From NCBI GenBank assembly GCA_910584195.1, contig CAJTYV010000001.1, positions 428,404-492,403 on the forward strand: a DNA stretch of 64,000 nt, given 5' to 3'. Shown piece by piece: positions 42,639-51,812 of this stretch. The notes beneath the pieces are model-generated. The model was not told where the DNA came from and made no database searches. It saw only the letters and a list, made by a program, of their open reading frames with translations. Each line of letters opens with the position of its first letter. Within the stretch, counting starts at the first letter, position 1. Source of the DNA: an uncultured Ruminococcus sp. GTDB lineage: Bacteria > Bacillota > Clostridia > Oscillospirales > Ruminococcaceae. The position numbers and the translations under genes were made by a program.

Positions 42639-42992
42639 TTAGGGATTTTGGCCGCCCCTCCCTCCATGGATTTTCTCATGGCAGGAATTACACAGGCTCA
42701 TCAGGTTGCTTTCCTCATTAGTGCCGCCGTCCGCTATGGCGGTCTTATGATGCACCAGCACGGCGGGAGTGTACCTCCCATCGCTTAAGCACCTCTCGCA
42801 CAGCGGATGCGCCGCAATGTACCCGTTTCGTATCTTCTTCCACGCGCTGCCGTACCGCCCGCCGCTGTCATAACCCCTGGCGAAATGGTTGTAGTGCCTG
42901 TTCATCAGCTTTGTGTGTTCCCCACAGTAAACCCCGTCTGCCAGCTTCGGGCATCCGGGGTAACGGCACGGCCGTTTCGGTTTCCTCGGCAT
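42639..42992 (-). CDS. HNH endonuclease (packaging-associated)
   Basis: A 117-residue protein from the ATG at 42992. It has a Cys-rich start (CRYPGCPKLADGVYCGEH), then AHPLCERCLSDGRYTPAVLV, the catalytic VHHKTAIADGGTNEESNL and LCNSCHEKIHGG. HNH proteins adjacent to terminase genes are known to be required for packaging in several cos-type phages. Context suggests the same here. Confidence 0.93.
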   Translation of the reverse strand: MPRKPKRPCRYPGCPKLADGVYCGEHTKLMNRHYNHFARGYDSGGRYGSAWKKIRNGYIAAHPLCERCLSDGRYTPAVLVHHKTAIADGGTNEESNLMSLCNSCHEKIHGGRGGQNP

Positions 42993-43018
42993 CTGCCTCA
43001 CCTCCCATGGGCATAAAG

Positions 43019-43066
43019 AAAGCCCCCGCAGGAGAAGCTCCCACGAAGGCCGCCGGTCTTTATGCA
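43019..43066 (-). terminator. GC-rich hairpin upstream of the HNH gene
   Basis: On the minus strand AAGACCGGCGGCCTTCG and CTCCTGCGGGGGCTTTC form a GC-rich stem with GGAG/CTCC at its tip, followed by TTTCTTTAT. It probably ends the early/middle transcript from 43119-43580 before the packaging genes. Confidence 0.5.
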
Positions 43067-43081
43067 GTTTTCGATATTATC

Positions 43082-43112
43082 AGTATACCACGCCTTAAGG
43101 CAAACATTTTAC
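43082..43112 (-). promoter_or_regulatory. possible late promoter with palindromic operator
   Basis: On the minus strand the palindrome GCCTTAAGGC (43092-43101) is followed by TGG-TATACT (extended -10, 43090-43082). There is no good -35, so an activator such as the sigma-like protein at 43649 may be needed. The hairpin at 43019 downstream complicates this reading. Confidence 0.35.
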
Positions 43113-43118
43113 ACGATA

Positions 43119-43580
43119 TTACTCATGTGCATCCCCGCCCGGTTTTTTCGGTTCAAACTTCATGTCCTTGCAGACATTTGCGAATGACCGGTATGTGCCT
43201 GCCACCAGCTCCGACCAGTGTTCCAACTGCCCCGTCATGATTTCCATCTGCCGCAGCAGCTTGTAGATGTGGAAATCCGGGTCATAGCTGTTGATGTCCT
43301 CATTCATGTCCAGCTCATCAAACAGGCTGTGTGTGTTCTCTACCGCCACTGCGTTGAATGCTTCCATGTTCTCCGCCATGGTGCCGACAATCATCTTCTC
43401 CAGTTCCTCCGCCGTGGTGAATTCCTGAAACACCTCGAAATAACGGTGCTTCTCATCATACAGGTAGAAAAAATTCGGCCCTTTCCTGCCAATGGCGATG
43501 TCCGAATGCCACTCGTTAAAATAATTGCTGTATTTTTCTGCCACCGCCATGATCTTTGAAACTTCATCTTCTTCTGCCAT
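43119..43580 (-). CDS. hypothetical phage protein before the packaging genes
   Basis: A 153-residue acidic protein (MAEEDEVSKIMAVAEKYSNY, DIAIGRKGPNFFYLYDEKHR, FDELDMNEDINSYDPDFHIY). GGAGG precedes the ATG. It looks soluble and alpha/beta. Not recognised. It follows the ArpU/sigma-like gene by 68 bases. Confidence 0.75.
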   Translation of the reverse strand: MAEEDEVSKIMAVAEKYSNYFNEWHSDIAIGRKGPNFFYLYDEKHRYFEVFQEFTTAEELEKMIVGTMAENMEAFNAVAVENTHSLFDELDMNEDINSYDPDFHIYKLLRQMEIMTGQLEHWSELVAGTYRSFANVCKDMKFEPKKPGGDAHE

Positions 43581-43648
43581 CCTGCGCCTCCTTTCGTTTT
43601 GGTATGGTGCATATTACCGTCATTTTGGAAATATATCCACTCATATTT

Positions 43649-44110
43649 TCAGGATTTCCCAAAAAGCAGGATGGTCAAATGGTGCAGCGCACGGTTCTTT
43701 TTGTTATAGGCGGAACTCTGCTCGATGTGGAAGTGGTCTGCGATTTTATAAATCACGCTGCTGCCGTATTCATTGCTGTCGCCGTAGAAGGATTCCAGCA
43801 CGTACCGTTCATCCCCGGTAAGTTCCTCCCACGCCGGAAGGAACCACGCCATATATTCCACTGCCTGCCGGTACCGCTCCTTCAGCACGTCGATTTCCTC
43901 AATGCCCTTTATCATCCTGTCCTCCGCAGCATGGGGATTGCGGGAATGCGGCATCCCGTCAGATTTTGGGCTGCTGACGCCTCCCATTTTTTCATATGCC
44001 GCCTTGATCTCATCATCCGTATGTTCTATGATGAACTTCATGCTGCCATAGTCCTTCAGTGCGTCCACGGCAGCCGACCGCTTGTCAAGGTACTTCCAGA
44101 TAATGCTCAT
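43649..44110 (-). CDS. sigma-70 region 4-like / ArpU-type late transcription regulator
   Basis: A 153-residue protein from the ATG at 44110 behind TTGGAGG. The C-terminus GDERYVLESFYGDSNEYGSS, then IADHFHIEQSSAYNKKNRAL, is a sigma-region-4-like helix-turn-helix. Such proteins commonly sit at the replication/packaging boundary of Firmicute phages and activate late genes. Position immediately before the HNH-terminase block supports that role. Confidence 0.78.
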   Translation of the reverse strand: MSIIWKYLDKRSAAVDALKDYGSMKFIIEHTDDEIKAAYEKMGGVSSPKSDGMPHSRNPHAAEDRMIKGIEEIDVLKERYRQAVEYMAWFLPAWEELTGDERYVLESFYGDSNEYGSSVIYKIADHFHIEQSSAYNKKNRALHHLTILLFGKS

Positions 44111-44220
44111 AAGCCATGCCTCCAATCAAAAATAGATTTGCTTCCCCCGGATTTTCAAAGATTGTCATTGATTTTCATTGATTGGCTCAGATTTGCATTT
44201 TTGACTGGCGGCATCGCCGC

Positions 44221-45585
44221 TTATATCTTTAAATCTGCTTTCACTGCATCGATCAGTGCGGCCTGCGTGGTGTCCTTCTCGGATAATGCCTTCATGATCC
44301 TCTCGTCTATGGTGCCTTTCGTGATAATGTGCTGCACCACCACGGTTTCCGATTCCTGCCCCTGCCGCCACAGCCTCGCCACCGTCTGCTGGTATAGTTC
44401 AAGGCTCCATGTCAGCCCGAACCACACCAGCGTGTTCCCTCCGCTTTGGAGGTTGAGGCCATGTCCTGCGGATGCGGGATGGATCAGCGCCACCGGGATC
44501 TCCCCGGCGTTCCATTTCCGGATGCTGCCGTCTGTATCCAGCCTGGAGAAAGGGATATGCAGATTTTTCAGCCTTTCAGAAATCCTCTCTAAATCGTGCT
44601 TGAACCAGTAAGCTACAAGCACCGGCTTGCCGTTCGCCGCCTCGATGATGTCCTCCAGTGCGTCCAGCTTCCGCCCATGGACGGGAACCGTCTCCCCGGC
44701 ATCCGTGTACACCGCCCCGTTTGCCATCTGCGACAGCTTCCCGGAAAGGGATGCGGCATTGGCGGCTGTGACCTCGCCATCGGGAAGCTGTAAGACCAGC
44801 TCCTCCTTCAATTCCGCATACCGCGAATTTTCCCGCTCCGAGAGATACACGCTGTATCTGGAATTGACCAGCTCCGGCATCTGCAGGTGGTCGGTAGACT
44901 TCATGGAAATGGTGATGTCCGATATTTTGTCATAAATCTGCTTTTCCGCACCCGGCAGCGGCTTGTAGGAAAATACCACCTGTCCGTTCTGCTTATCCGG
45001 CCGGAAGTAGGAAGTGCGGTACTGCCCGATGAACCTCCCAAGCCGCTCACCCATATCCAGCAGCCGGAACTCCGCCCACAAATCCATCAGGCCGTTGCTG
45101 GAAGGCGTGCCGGTCAGCCCTACGATGCGTTTTACCTTCGGTCGGACTTTCATCAAAGCCTTGAACCGCTTCGTCTGGTGGTTCTTGAAGGAGGACAGCT
45201 CATCGACCACCACCATGTCGAAGTCAAACGGTATGCCGCTTTCCACAATCAGCCACTGCACGTTCTCACGGTTGATGAGGTAAATATCCGCCTGTTCCCG
45301 AAGCGCTGCCAGCCTTTCCGTTTCTGTCCCCACCGCCACGGCATAACGCAGGCCGCCCAGATGATCCCATTTTTCAATCTCTGCTCCCCATGTGTTCCGT
45401 GCCACCCGCAGCGGGGCGATTACCAGAATGCGGCGGACCTCAAAGCTGTCAAACAGAAGATTGTTTAAAGCCGTCAGCGTGATGCTCGTTTTGCCAAGCC
45501 CCATGTCCAGAAGGACCGCCGCTACCGGGTGTGTTTCGATATACTCCGTGGCATATCTCTGGTATTCATGTGGACTGTATCTCAT
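44221..45585 (-). CDS. SNF2-family DNA helicase
   Basis: A 454-residue helicase from the ATG at 45585 behind GGAGG; the longer frame overlaps the VRR-NUC gene. Motif I is VLLDMGLGKTSITL, motif II MVVVDELSSFKN, motif III IVGLTGTPSSNGLMDLW, and motifs V-VI are VALIHPASAGHGLNLQ and YQQTVARLWRQGQE. It overlaps the VRR-NUC gene by 20 bases; the two are a conserved pair in Clostridia phages and probably act together on replication or recombination intermediates. Confidence 0.93.
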   Translation of the reverse strand: MRYSPHEYQRYATEYIETHPVAAVLLDMGLGKTSITLTALNNLLFDSFEVRRILVIAPLRVARNTWGAEIEKWDHLGGLRYAVAVGTETERLAALREQADIYLINRENVQWLIVESGIPFDFDMVVVDELSSFKNHQTKRFKALMKVRPKVKRIVGLTGTPSSNGLMDLWAEFRLLDMGERLGRFIGQYRTSYFRPDKQNGQVVFSYKPLPGAEKQIYDKISDITISMKSTDHLQMPELVNSRYSVYLSERENSRYAELKEELVLQLPDGEVTAANAASLSGKLSQMANGAVYTDAGETVPVHGRKLDALEDIIEAANGKPVLVAYWFKHDLERISERLKNLHIPFSRLDTDGSIRKWNAGEIPVALIHPASAGHGLNLQSGGNTLVWFGLTWSLELYQQTVARLWRQGQESETVVVQHIITKGTIDERIMKALSEKDTTQAALIDAVKADLKI

Positions 45586-45847
45586 CAATGATCCCTCCAA
45601 TCTGCGATTCGTCATCCAGCACATACACCTTAAATCCAAGCCGCCGTAACAGCCGGTGCCGTGCTGATTGCAGGGGGCGGGGTTTTTCCCCTGGAGCCTT
45701 GACCTCCACAAATGCCATTTTCCCATCCGGGAGAAGTGCCAGTCTGTCAGGCACCCCATCAAAACCGGGCGATGCGAACTTGACTGCCAAGCCCCCGGCG
45801 GCCTTAACAGCCGCCCTGAATTTTTGTTCTAATGTTTTCTCTCTCAT
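45566..45847 (-). CDS. VRR-NUC domain nuclease
   Basis: A 93-residue PD-(D/E)XK-fold nuclease: KFASPGFDGVPDRLALLPDG with the metal-binding Asp, then MAFVEVKAPGEKPRPLQSAR with E-x-K. Single-domain VRR-NUC proteins act as structure-specific nucleases. Coupled to the SNF2 helicase gene. Confidence 0.93.
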   Translation of the reverse strand: MREKTLEQKFRAAVKAAGGLAVKFASPGFDGVPDRLALLPDGKMAFVEVKAPGEKPRPLQSARHRLLRRLGFKVYVLDDESQIGGIIDEIQST

Positions 45848-45892
45848 GAAAATGCCTCCAATCCTTTATTTTTCAAGCGTTCCAGACTTTTG

Positions 45893-45999
45893 GGTGACGG
45901 TCGGTGACACCCGTACCTAAAACTCCTCTATAAGTGTTTTTTTTGCTGAAAAAACTGCCCTAAAGGGGGTTTATACCAAGACCATCACCGACCGTCACC
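45893..45999. repeat. 15-bp inverted repeat with internal iterons; candidate replication origin
   Basis: GGTGACGGTCGGTGA (45893-45907) and its perfect inverse TCACCGACCGTCACC (45985-45999) flank about 77 bases containing AT-rich runs. Each arm holds two GGTGA units ten bases apart. It lies between the primase-helicase and VRR-NUC genes. An origin or primase-binding site is inferred. Confidence 0.5.
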
Positions 46000-46009
46000 A
46001 TTAAGCCCG

Positions 46010-48268
46010 TCAGTCCGCAAAATCAGAGGCTTTCAGCCGCATTTTCAAAATATATGCCCCATCCTTTTTCTTCTGTTTTTTGAAACCTGCAGACTCCAGG
46101 GCGTTATAAAAATCCGCCGTGCTTCTGGTATACTCACCTGTCCGCATACAGTAGCTGCGGTATTCCTGATAGACCTCCCCGGACTTCGCCGTGTAACCAG
46201 GCGCCATTTCGCAGCACTCACTCAGGAAATGCCCAAGCCAGTCGTTGTCCTCGCGGTAGGATTTGATGGCTTCCTCCACGCAGGCAGGGCAGGGGATATG
46301 GAAATTCCGGTCGATGGCTTTCTTTGCGCCCTCAATGATCCACGCCATGACAGCCGGGGCTGCCTCCGATACGAGGAAATCGGCATAGTTCTTCACATCC
46401 CCTGCGCCCTCTATCCTGGCATGGAAGGGGATCACAATTAAGCGCCGCCATGTCCCAGGATCATTCGCGCCCACCCTCGGCAGGTGGTTGGTGTAAAGCA
46501 CAAGGGTATGGCTCGGTGTAAAGCTGAACGGGTCTTTATACTTTTTCTCTGCGAAAATCTCATCCGTGGAACACATCTGCTTCACCACGGAAGTGTTCAG
46601 GCGCATCCCTTCTTCCAGTTCGGCAGCAATAATCAGCCGTTTGCCCTTCGCCTCGGCAAGCTCCGGTTTCACGTTCCGCTTGCAGCCTACGGTCAGGGTG
46701 TCGGCGGACATATTCCCACTGTAGGTTCCAAGCACACGGGCTATCGTGTTCCAGAAGGTGGATTTGCCGTTCCTACCCTCCCCATAAGCGATAATAAGCG
46801 ATTCCATGTAGACGCGCCCCACTGCCGCCATGCCCACGATCTGCTGCACATAGTCAATCAACTCCTGGTCTTTGCAGAAAATAGTGTCCAGGGAATCCAG
46901 CCACAGCTTCTCCCCCTTATCGCCGGGAGCCGCCGCCGTTATTTTTGTGATATAGTCCTCCGGGCTGTGGTCACGCTTCCCCTCCAGCCCGTCCGGGAGG
47001 TAATAGGTGCCGTCCGGCGTGTTCAGCAAAAAGCCGTCCTTATCCAGATCGGACACGCTGATCTCCAGCATCGGCTTTGCTGCCTGCAAGGCGGAAACCA
47101 CATATTTCATGTCCCGCCGTTTCATCACGAACGTCTTATACGCCTGGGCTGACAGGTACGCAAGGTAGGTGCCCATCTGCCCGCTGCTGATCTTCTTTTC
47201 CAGTGATTTCCCACCGGAAGTGATGGCATCTTCTGAAATACCCGTGTCCATAAGTGCCTGCCGTGTACGGTCAATCTCATCCTTCGCGTCCGCAAGCTGG
47301 AGATCTAAAAATTCCTCCGCCGCACCCACTGCCTGCTGCTTCGACTCCACCCAATACTGCCCGCAGAAACGCAGATAATCTGTAGCCGCTGTGTACCGAA
47401 GTTCCACGCCGTACTCCCTGGTCAGCACCTTCGCCTGCCCGATGTCGGAATAATCGCCCGGTTTCAGCGATTCCCGCCCGAACTCGTCATTGTACGCATC
47501 CGGGGCGACATAGCCCTCCTGCCCCTGCACCTTCTCCGCAAAGCGGCAGGCGCTCTGCCAGATCATGGAAAGCTCCGCCTCTTCAAGAGGCGGATTGCAC
47601 TTTGCCGCCTCCTCCATGAAAATTTCATGCGCCTTTTCCGTCGCGCCGTACCGCTTCACCACGCGCCCCGCAAAATGGGACATGGTGGCGTTCCTCTGCC
47701 CCTGCGGGATTTCCCGCCCCGCACCACCGGAACTCACGCCCTGTGGTTTCACGATACAGTCGATGGTGATCTCGCCCTCATGCCAGAGGATGGAGCCTGC
47801 AGAATGCCCGAAAATGAACCGGGCAGAGTCCAGCGCCTTTGCATCGAAAAACGGGAACTCCTGCTGTATGGCTTTCTTCAAAGCGGCACAAACCTCCCCG
47901 TCCGTGATTGGATCATGCGGGAAATACACATGGAACCTCGGCCTTGCGGACTTCCCCTCCTTCGGCTTCATGTTGTTCCGGCTCGGCACCACGGCAAAAG
48001 CCACATCTTTCCCAATCTTCCCTTCCAAATCCTCCGGATGAATCCAGTCCTCCGGATTGTCGGAATGGGAATTGTCGCAATCCATCACGTCCACATCGCA
48101 GGAGAGGAAATTGTCCCCGCTCCTGCGGCAGTTTTTGAATTCGGCACACACATGGTCGAACGCCACCACCTCCATGCAGTCATCCTCATTGTCAATGACT
48201 CGCCTGTTGGGATATAAGCTGTTTTTTGCGTTCCCCCTACAGTTCGCCGTATAAAATGTCATCCTCAT
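46010..48268 (-). CDS. P4/D5-type DNA primase-helicase
   Basis: A 752-residue replication protein. The N-terminal AEP-like primase region has FLSCDVDVMDCDNSHSD and RPRFHVYFPHDPI, with PriCT-like sequence (QRNATMSHFAGRVVKRYG) after. The C-terminal D5/SF3 helicase has the P-loop IAYGEGRNGKSTFWNT, Walker B-like KRLIIAAELEEGMRL and sensor HTLVLYTNHLPRV. It overlaps the upstream gene (ATGA). It is expected to prime and unwind at the phage origin. Confidence 0.93.
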   Translation of the reverse strand: MRMTFYTANCRGNAKNSLYPNRRVIDNEDDCMEVVAFDHVCAEFKNCRRSGDNFLSCDVDVMDCDNSHSDNPEDWIHPEDLEGKIGKDVAFAVVPSRNNMKPKEGKSARPRFHVYFPHDPITDGEVCAALKKAIQQEFPFFDAKALDSARFIFGHSAGSILWHEGEITIDCIVKPQGVSSGGAGREIPQGQRNATMSHFAGRVVKRYGATEKAHEIFMEEAAKCNPPLEEAELSMIWQSACRFAEKVQGQEGYVAPDAYNDEFGRESLKPGDYSDIGQAKVLTREYGVELRYTAATDYLRFCGQYWVESKQQAVGAAEEFLDLQLADAKDEIDRTRQALMDTGISEDAITSGGKSLEKKISSGQMGTYLAYLSAQAYKTFVMKRRDMKYVVSALQAAKPMLEISVSDLDKDGFLLNTPDGTYYLPDGLEGKRDHSPEDYITKITAAAPGDKGEKLWLDSLDTIFCKDQELIDYVQQIVGMAAVGRVYMESLIIAYGEGRNGKSTFWNTIARVLGTYSGNMSADTLTVGCKRNVKPELAEAKGKRLIIAAELEEGMRLNTSVVKQMCSTDEIFAEKKYKDPFSFTPSHTLVLYTNHLPRVGANDPGTWRRLIVIPFHARIEGAGDVKNYADFLVSEAAPAVMAWIIEGAKKAIDRNFHIPCPACVEEAIKSYREDNDWLGHFLSECCEMAPGYTAKSGEVYQEYRSYCMRTGEYTRSTADFYNALESAGFKKQKKKDGAYILKMRLKASDFAD

Positions 48269-48696
48269 AATTTGCAGACCTCCTCGCAGTTTTCTGTGAA
48301 ATAGCGTACCGGCATATCCCGCTTTTCCGCTTTCTCAATCTCTGCCGCCATCCCCGTGGATATGGTTTTCCCGAACACCCATAGCTGCTCGCATCTGCCA
48401 AGCAGCACCATCCCCATGAACATACCGATTGCCCGCTCCGCAGGCTTGGTGTCATCCAGAAACTGCGGGAACAGGAGGTGCGGCGCAAGCGGAATCGCGC
48501 CGTTCTTCACCGCAAACCTGCTGTACCGCCTCGCCTTCTGCGTGTTCCCCTCCGTATCCCCGGCAAACGGGGAGCATATATAGACAAGCGGCCGGTATGC
48601 CCGCCTCGCCGCCTTTTCTTCCTTCCTGATCCCCGATAACGCCGCATGGCTGGTCGGGTCGCTGTATCCCTCGCTGTTATATCTGCTGATTCCCAT
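48265..48696 (-). CDS. DUF4406/DUF7768-like nucleotide-sugar fold protein
   Basis: A 143-residue protein from the ATG at 48696. YICSPFAGDTEGNTQKARRY, then GAIPLAPHLLFPQFLDDTKP and LWVFGKTISTGMAAEIEKAE, match proteins with a nucleoside deoxyribosyltransferase-like Rossmann fold found in phage replication regions. An effect on nucleotide pools is plausible but unproven. Confidence 0.82.
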   Translation of the reverse strand: MGISRYNSEGYSDPTSHAALSGIRKEEKAARRAYRPLVYICSPFAGDTEGNTQKARRYSRFAVKNGAIPLAPHLLFPQFLDDTKPAERAIGMFMGMVLLGRCEQLWVFGKTISTGMAAEIEKAEKRDMPVRYFTENCEEVCKL

Positions 48697-48868
48697 CAAC
48701 CATACCTCCATTCTGCCTGCGCTGTTCTTCCCGGACCGTGTCCGCAGGCTTGTAAAACGGGCAGTCCCTCCCGCCAAAGTCATTGTCCTTTAAGCAGGTA
48801 CAGACGCCGCCCCTGTTTGCGAAACAGTCGCCGTGTGTCCTGCACCCCTGCATTGCCGCCCTGCTCAT
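48677..48868 (-). CDS. small Cys-rich phage protein
   Basis: A 63-residue protein with CRTHGDCFANRGGVCTC and GGRDCPFYKP, a recurring Cys spacing in small phage replication-region proteins that suggests metal binding. It overlaps genes on both sides (20 and 4 bases), supporting a coupled reading. Function unknown. Confidence 0.72.
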   Translation of the reverse strand: MSRAAMQGCRTHGDCFANRGGVCTCLKDNDFGGRDCPFYKPADTVREEQRRQNGGMVDGNQQI

Positions 48869-49197
48869 CCTTTTCCGCCTCCTGAAATTAAGCTGATATT
48901 ATTTTCCATCCGTTTACGGAGGACTTCGGTTTTGTTAAACTGCGCCCTCCAGTGTTTCCTCTCCGGGGAATCCGTAGGGAGCCCCTCCGCTTTTTCCGTG
49001 TATATTTCACAGAGTGCCTTATACCCGTCTGCCATCTCCCGCAGCTCCGAAAGTAACTCCACCCTTGCCTCATCCGTGCAGTAAGAATTGATGAGTCTTG
49101 CGGCTTTCCTCATCACCGGCATCTTGCAGGGGAAGAACACCTCCACGTTCAGCTCCATGTATCCCGATTTGTATTCAATCCGCAGCCGTTCCATCAT
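48865..49197 (-). CDS. hypothetical phage replication-region protein
   Basis: A 110-residue protein from an ATG at 49197 behind a G-rich site. It contains YKSGYMELNVEVFFPCKMP, AARLINSYCTDEARVELLSE and a Lys/Glu helix. Not recognised. It follows the polymerase gene by 11 bases. Confidence 0.72.
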   Translation of the reverse strand: MMERLRIEYKSGYMELNVEVFFPCKMPVMRKAARLINSYCTDEARVELLSELREMADGYKALCEIYTEKAEGLPTDSPERKHWRAQFNKTEVLRKRMENNISLISGGGKG

Positions 49198-49208
49198 GCA
49201 CCCCCTGC

Positions 49209-51143
49209 CTAATCTTTCTGGTAAAAAGAACATTCATAGCCGTCCGCCCGGAGCAGTAAGCCTTTCGCCCAAGGCGGCGTCCTGCCCATCTGTTCGCAAA
49301 CGGCGGGAAGGGACATCCTCCTGTCCGCCTCAATGATGATTTCATCATGCACATGGGCGACAATGGAGCAGTTCCGGAGCGTCCGCATGGCATAGCATAA
49401 AATATCCCGGCTCACCGCCTGCACGATGTTCTCCACAAACTTCGGGCCGTAGCTTTCCAGCCGCTCCCATTTTTTCGTGCCGCCCACGCCCATGTAAGTG
49501 ACGGACTCCCCGCCGAACTGGTTCTCCCCGATACGCGGCTTCACATAGGCAAGCCGCCTCCCGGAGAAAAGCGTGATGAACAGCATCCCGCTCCGGTAAT
49601 CAAAGCGGATGCCGTGGGTTTCCGTTGAAATCCTTTTTTTGATACACTCCTTCACAGCACGGTCAACCGCCCACCAGAATTCCGTGATATTGAGATTGGA
49701 ATCCCGCCATGCCGACACAAGCGGCTGCAGCTCTTCCTCCGCAAGCCCCATCTCCAAAGCTCCCATGGATTTCAATGCGCCGACTGATCCGCCATAGCCA
49801 AGGGCTAATTCTGCTATTTTCCCTTTCTGCCGCAGATGCCCGTTTATGCCGTGCTTTTCCACGGGGACATGGAACATCTGGCTTGCCGAGGCACAGTAAA
49901 TATCCCCGCCGCTCTCGAATACTTTCAGCCGCCACCGCTCCCCGGCGATCCACGCAATTACCCTCGCCTCGATTGCGGAAAAATCCGCCACAATGAATTT
50001 CCTCCCGTCCTGCGGCACAAAGGCCGTGCGGATGAGCTGCGAGAGCGTATCCGGGATATCCTCATAGAGCATGGCAAGGGCATCAAAATCCCCGGCTTTC
50101 ACCAGTTCCCGTGCCTGTTCCAAATCCGGGATATGGTTCTGGGGCAGATTCTGCAATTGTATAATTCGCCCGCTATAGCGGCCGGTCCGGTTGGCTCCGT
50201 AGAATTGAAACATCCCGTGCGCGCGGCTGTCCGCACACACCGCATTCTCCATCGCCTGGTATTTCTTCACAGAGGATTTGGCAAGCTGCTGCCGGAGCGT
50301 CAGCACGGTCTTCAAAGGCTCCGGCGCATCCTTCAGCAATGCGGCCACCGCCTTTTTATCCAGCGAATCCGTCTCCATCCCATTCTCCAAAAGCCACTGC
50401 TTCATCTGCTGCACGGAATTTGGGTTCTCCAGTTCCGTCAGTTTTTTCATTGCCGCCGACAGAGCAGCTTTGGAACGCCCATCCATGGCGATTGCGTTCC
50501 CCACCATCTCCATATCCACGCCGATGCCCCGGTCGTTGATTTCCTGGTCCTGCCAGTATTCCTCCCACACAAAATCCGGCACGGGGAACTTTGAAAGCCT
50601 CTGCTGTATCTGCATCTCCGCCTCCACATCGCGGAGGTTGTATGCCTTGAACCGTCCCCACTTTTCCCGGTCATGCTCCGGCAGGTTCCGTGTCCGGCCG
50701 CCGTTTGCCTTAGTCGGCTTGCAGGGGACGCAAAAATACCGGATCAGTTCCTTTCCCTCGGTCAGCTTCTGTTTTTCCAGCCCAAGCACCGCCCCCACGT
50801 TTTCCAAAGACAGCGGAAGCCCCAGGGTGGCAGACCAGACCATGGAGCATTTCCATGATTCCGGCTCCAGCCATTCCCCAAGATAATTTGATAAACACAC
50901 CCTCTCGAACATGGCGTTGAACGCCCACTTGGTGACAGATTCATCCGAGAGCGCCGCCAGAATATCCGCAGGGATTTCCTCCCCACAGGCAAGGTCGATC
51001 ACTTCCACTGCGCCGCCGTCCACGCTATATCCGAACAGCAGGATTTCAAAAGCGGGGGACTGTGCATATCTGTAAACGCCGCATTTGGATAAATCCACAT
51101 CGCTGTAAGTTTCGATATCAATTTCGATAGATTTCAATTCCAC
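49209..51143 (-). CDS. family A DNA polymerase with 3'-5' exonuclease domain
   Basis: A 644-residue replicative polymerase starting at a GTG (51143; a TTG six bases on is also possible). The exonuclease region has IEIDIETYSDVDLSKCG, KWAFNAMFERVCLSNYL and YNLRDVEAEMQIQQRL. Polymerase motif A is IVADFSAIEARVIAWIAG, motif B RQKGKIAELALGYGGSVGAL, motif C IVAHVHDEIIIEA. The product of this family is the main phage DNA polymerase, acting with the SSB and primase-helicase. Confidence 0.95.
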   Translation of the reverse strand: MELKSIEIDIETYSDVDLSKCGVYRYAQSPAFEILLFGYSVDGGAVEVIDLACGEEIPADILAALSDESVTKWAFNAMFERVCLSNYLGEWLEPESWKCSMVWSATLGLPLSLENVGAVLGLEKQKLTEGKELIRYFCVPCKPTKANGGRTRNLPEHDREKWGRFKAYNLRDVEAEMQIQQRLSKFPVPDFVWEEYWQDQEINDRGIGVDMEMVGNAIAMDGRSKAALSAAMKKLTELENPNSVQQMKQWLLENGMETDSLDKKAVAALLKDAPEPLKTVLTLRQQLAKSSVKKYQAMENAVCADSRAHGMFQFYGANRTGRYSGRIIQLQNLPQNHIPDLEQARELVKAGDFDALAMLYEDIPDTLSQLIRTAFVPQDGRKFIVADFSAIEARVIAWIAGERWRLKVFESGGDIYCASASQMFHVPVEKHGINGHLRQKGKIAELALGYGGSVGALKSMGALEMGLAEEELQPLVSAWRDSNLNITEFWWAVDRAVKECIKKRISTETHGIRFDYRSGMLFITLFSGRRLAYVKPRIGENQFGGESVTYMGVGGTKKWERLESYGPKFVENIVQAVSRDILCYAMRTLRNCSIVAHVHDEIIIEADRRMSLPAVCEQMGRTPPWAKGLLLRADGYECSFYQKD

Positions 51144-51168
51144 CAGCTCCTTTCACCGCCTTAAGGTC

Positions 51169-51212
51169 GGCAGGGAATGGGCATCCGCCCGTTCCCCGCC
51201 ACCCGGCGGATG
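51169..51212 (-). other. alternative hairpins before the polymerase gene
   Basis: GGCAGGGAA (51169-51177) can pair with TTCCCCGCC (51192-51200) with one mismatch, and CATCCGCC (51182-51189) with GGCGGATG (51205-51212). The two stems are mutually exclusive, so they could form an attenuator-like switch ahead of the polymerase; this is inference. Confidence 0.45.
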
Positions 51213-51227
51213 TGTCCTCTTATGCTG

Positions 51228-51800
51228 TTACGACAGGAAATCCTCCTCATCCCCGTCCTCATCCGCAAAATCATCCTCCGCACGGGAACGTCCGCCAAGC
51301 GGCTCCCCGTCACGGATTTTCTGTAAATTGTTCAGTCCGCAAGCGATACCCTTATTGCCGTTGCTGTTAAAAGCATAGAAATTGATGCTCGCCCTGCCGT
51401 ACACGCCACTGTACACCTCGGAATGGTCAAGGATTGGCTGACGGTCGGCATCCACAATCCCCGGAGCCGTGGTGCTGTTGGCATTGACAAAATAGGAGTC
51501 CGCATAGGCTTCATCATCCGGACGCTCCACATCCCCGTCACGCAGCGGGGTTTTCAGAACGGAAAGGGCAGGGACGCTCCTGCCATTCCCCTTCAGCTTC
51601 GCCTCGCCCTCGCGGTACGCCGCCTCAATAGCCGCCTTGATTTTTTTGAGTGTCGCCTTATCTGACTTCGGGATGATGAGCGACACGGAGAACTTCGGTG
51701 TGCCGCCGTTAATTGCCTTCGCTTCCCATGCGTTGCAGTAGCTCCACCGGGTGTTCGGGCCAGTGATCACTTTCGTTGGATTGTTGACATTGTTTGACAT
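51228..51800 (-). CDS. single-stranded DNA-binding protein (DUF2815 / gp2.5-like)
   Basis: A 190-residue protein with ITGPNTRWSYCNAWEAKAIN, KFSVSLIIPKSDKATLKKIK and YGRASINFYAFNSNGNKGIA, the DUF2815 OB-fold family. The C-terminus is very acidic (DDFADEDGDEEDFLS), like the partner-binding tails of phage SSBs. Adjacent polymerase and Cas4-like genes support an SSB role. Confidence 0.88.
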   Translation of the reverse strand: MSNNVNNPTKVITGPNTRWSYCNAWEAKAINGGTPKFSVSLIIPKSDKATLKKIKAAIEAAYREGEAKLKGNGRSVPALSVLKTPLRDGDVERPDDEAYADSYFVNANSTTAPGIVDADRQPILDHSEVYSGVYGRASINFYAFNSNGNKGIACGLNNLQKIRDGEPLGGRSRAEDDFADEDGDEEDFLS

Positions 51801-51812
51801 ATGGTTTTCCTC

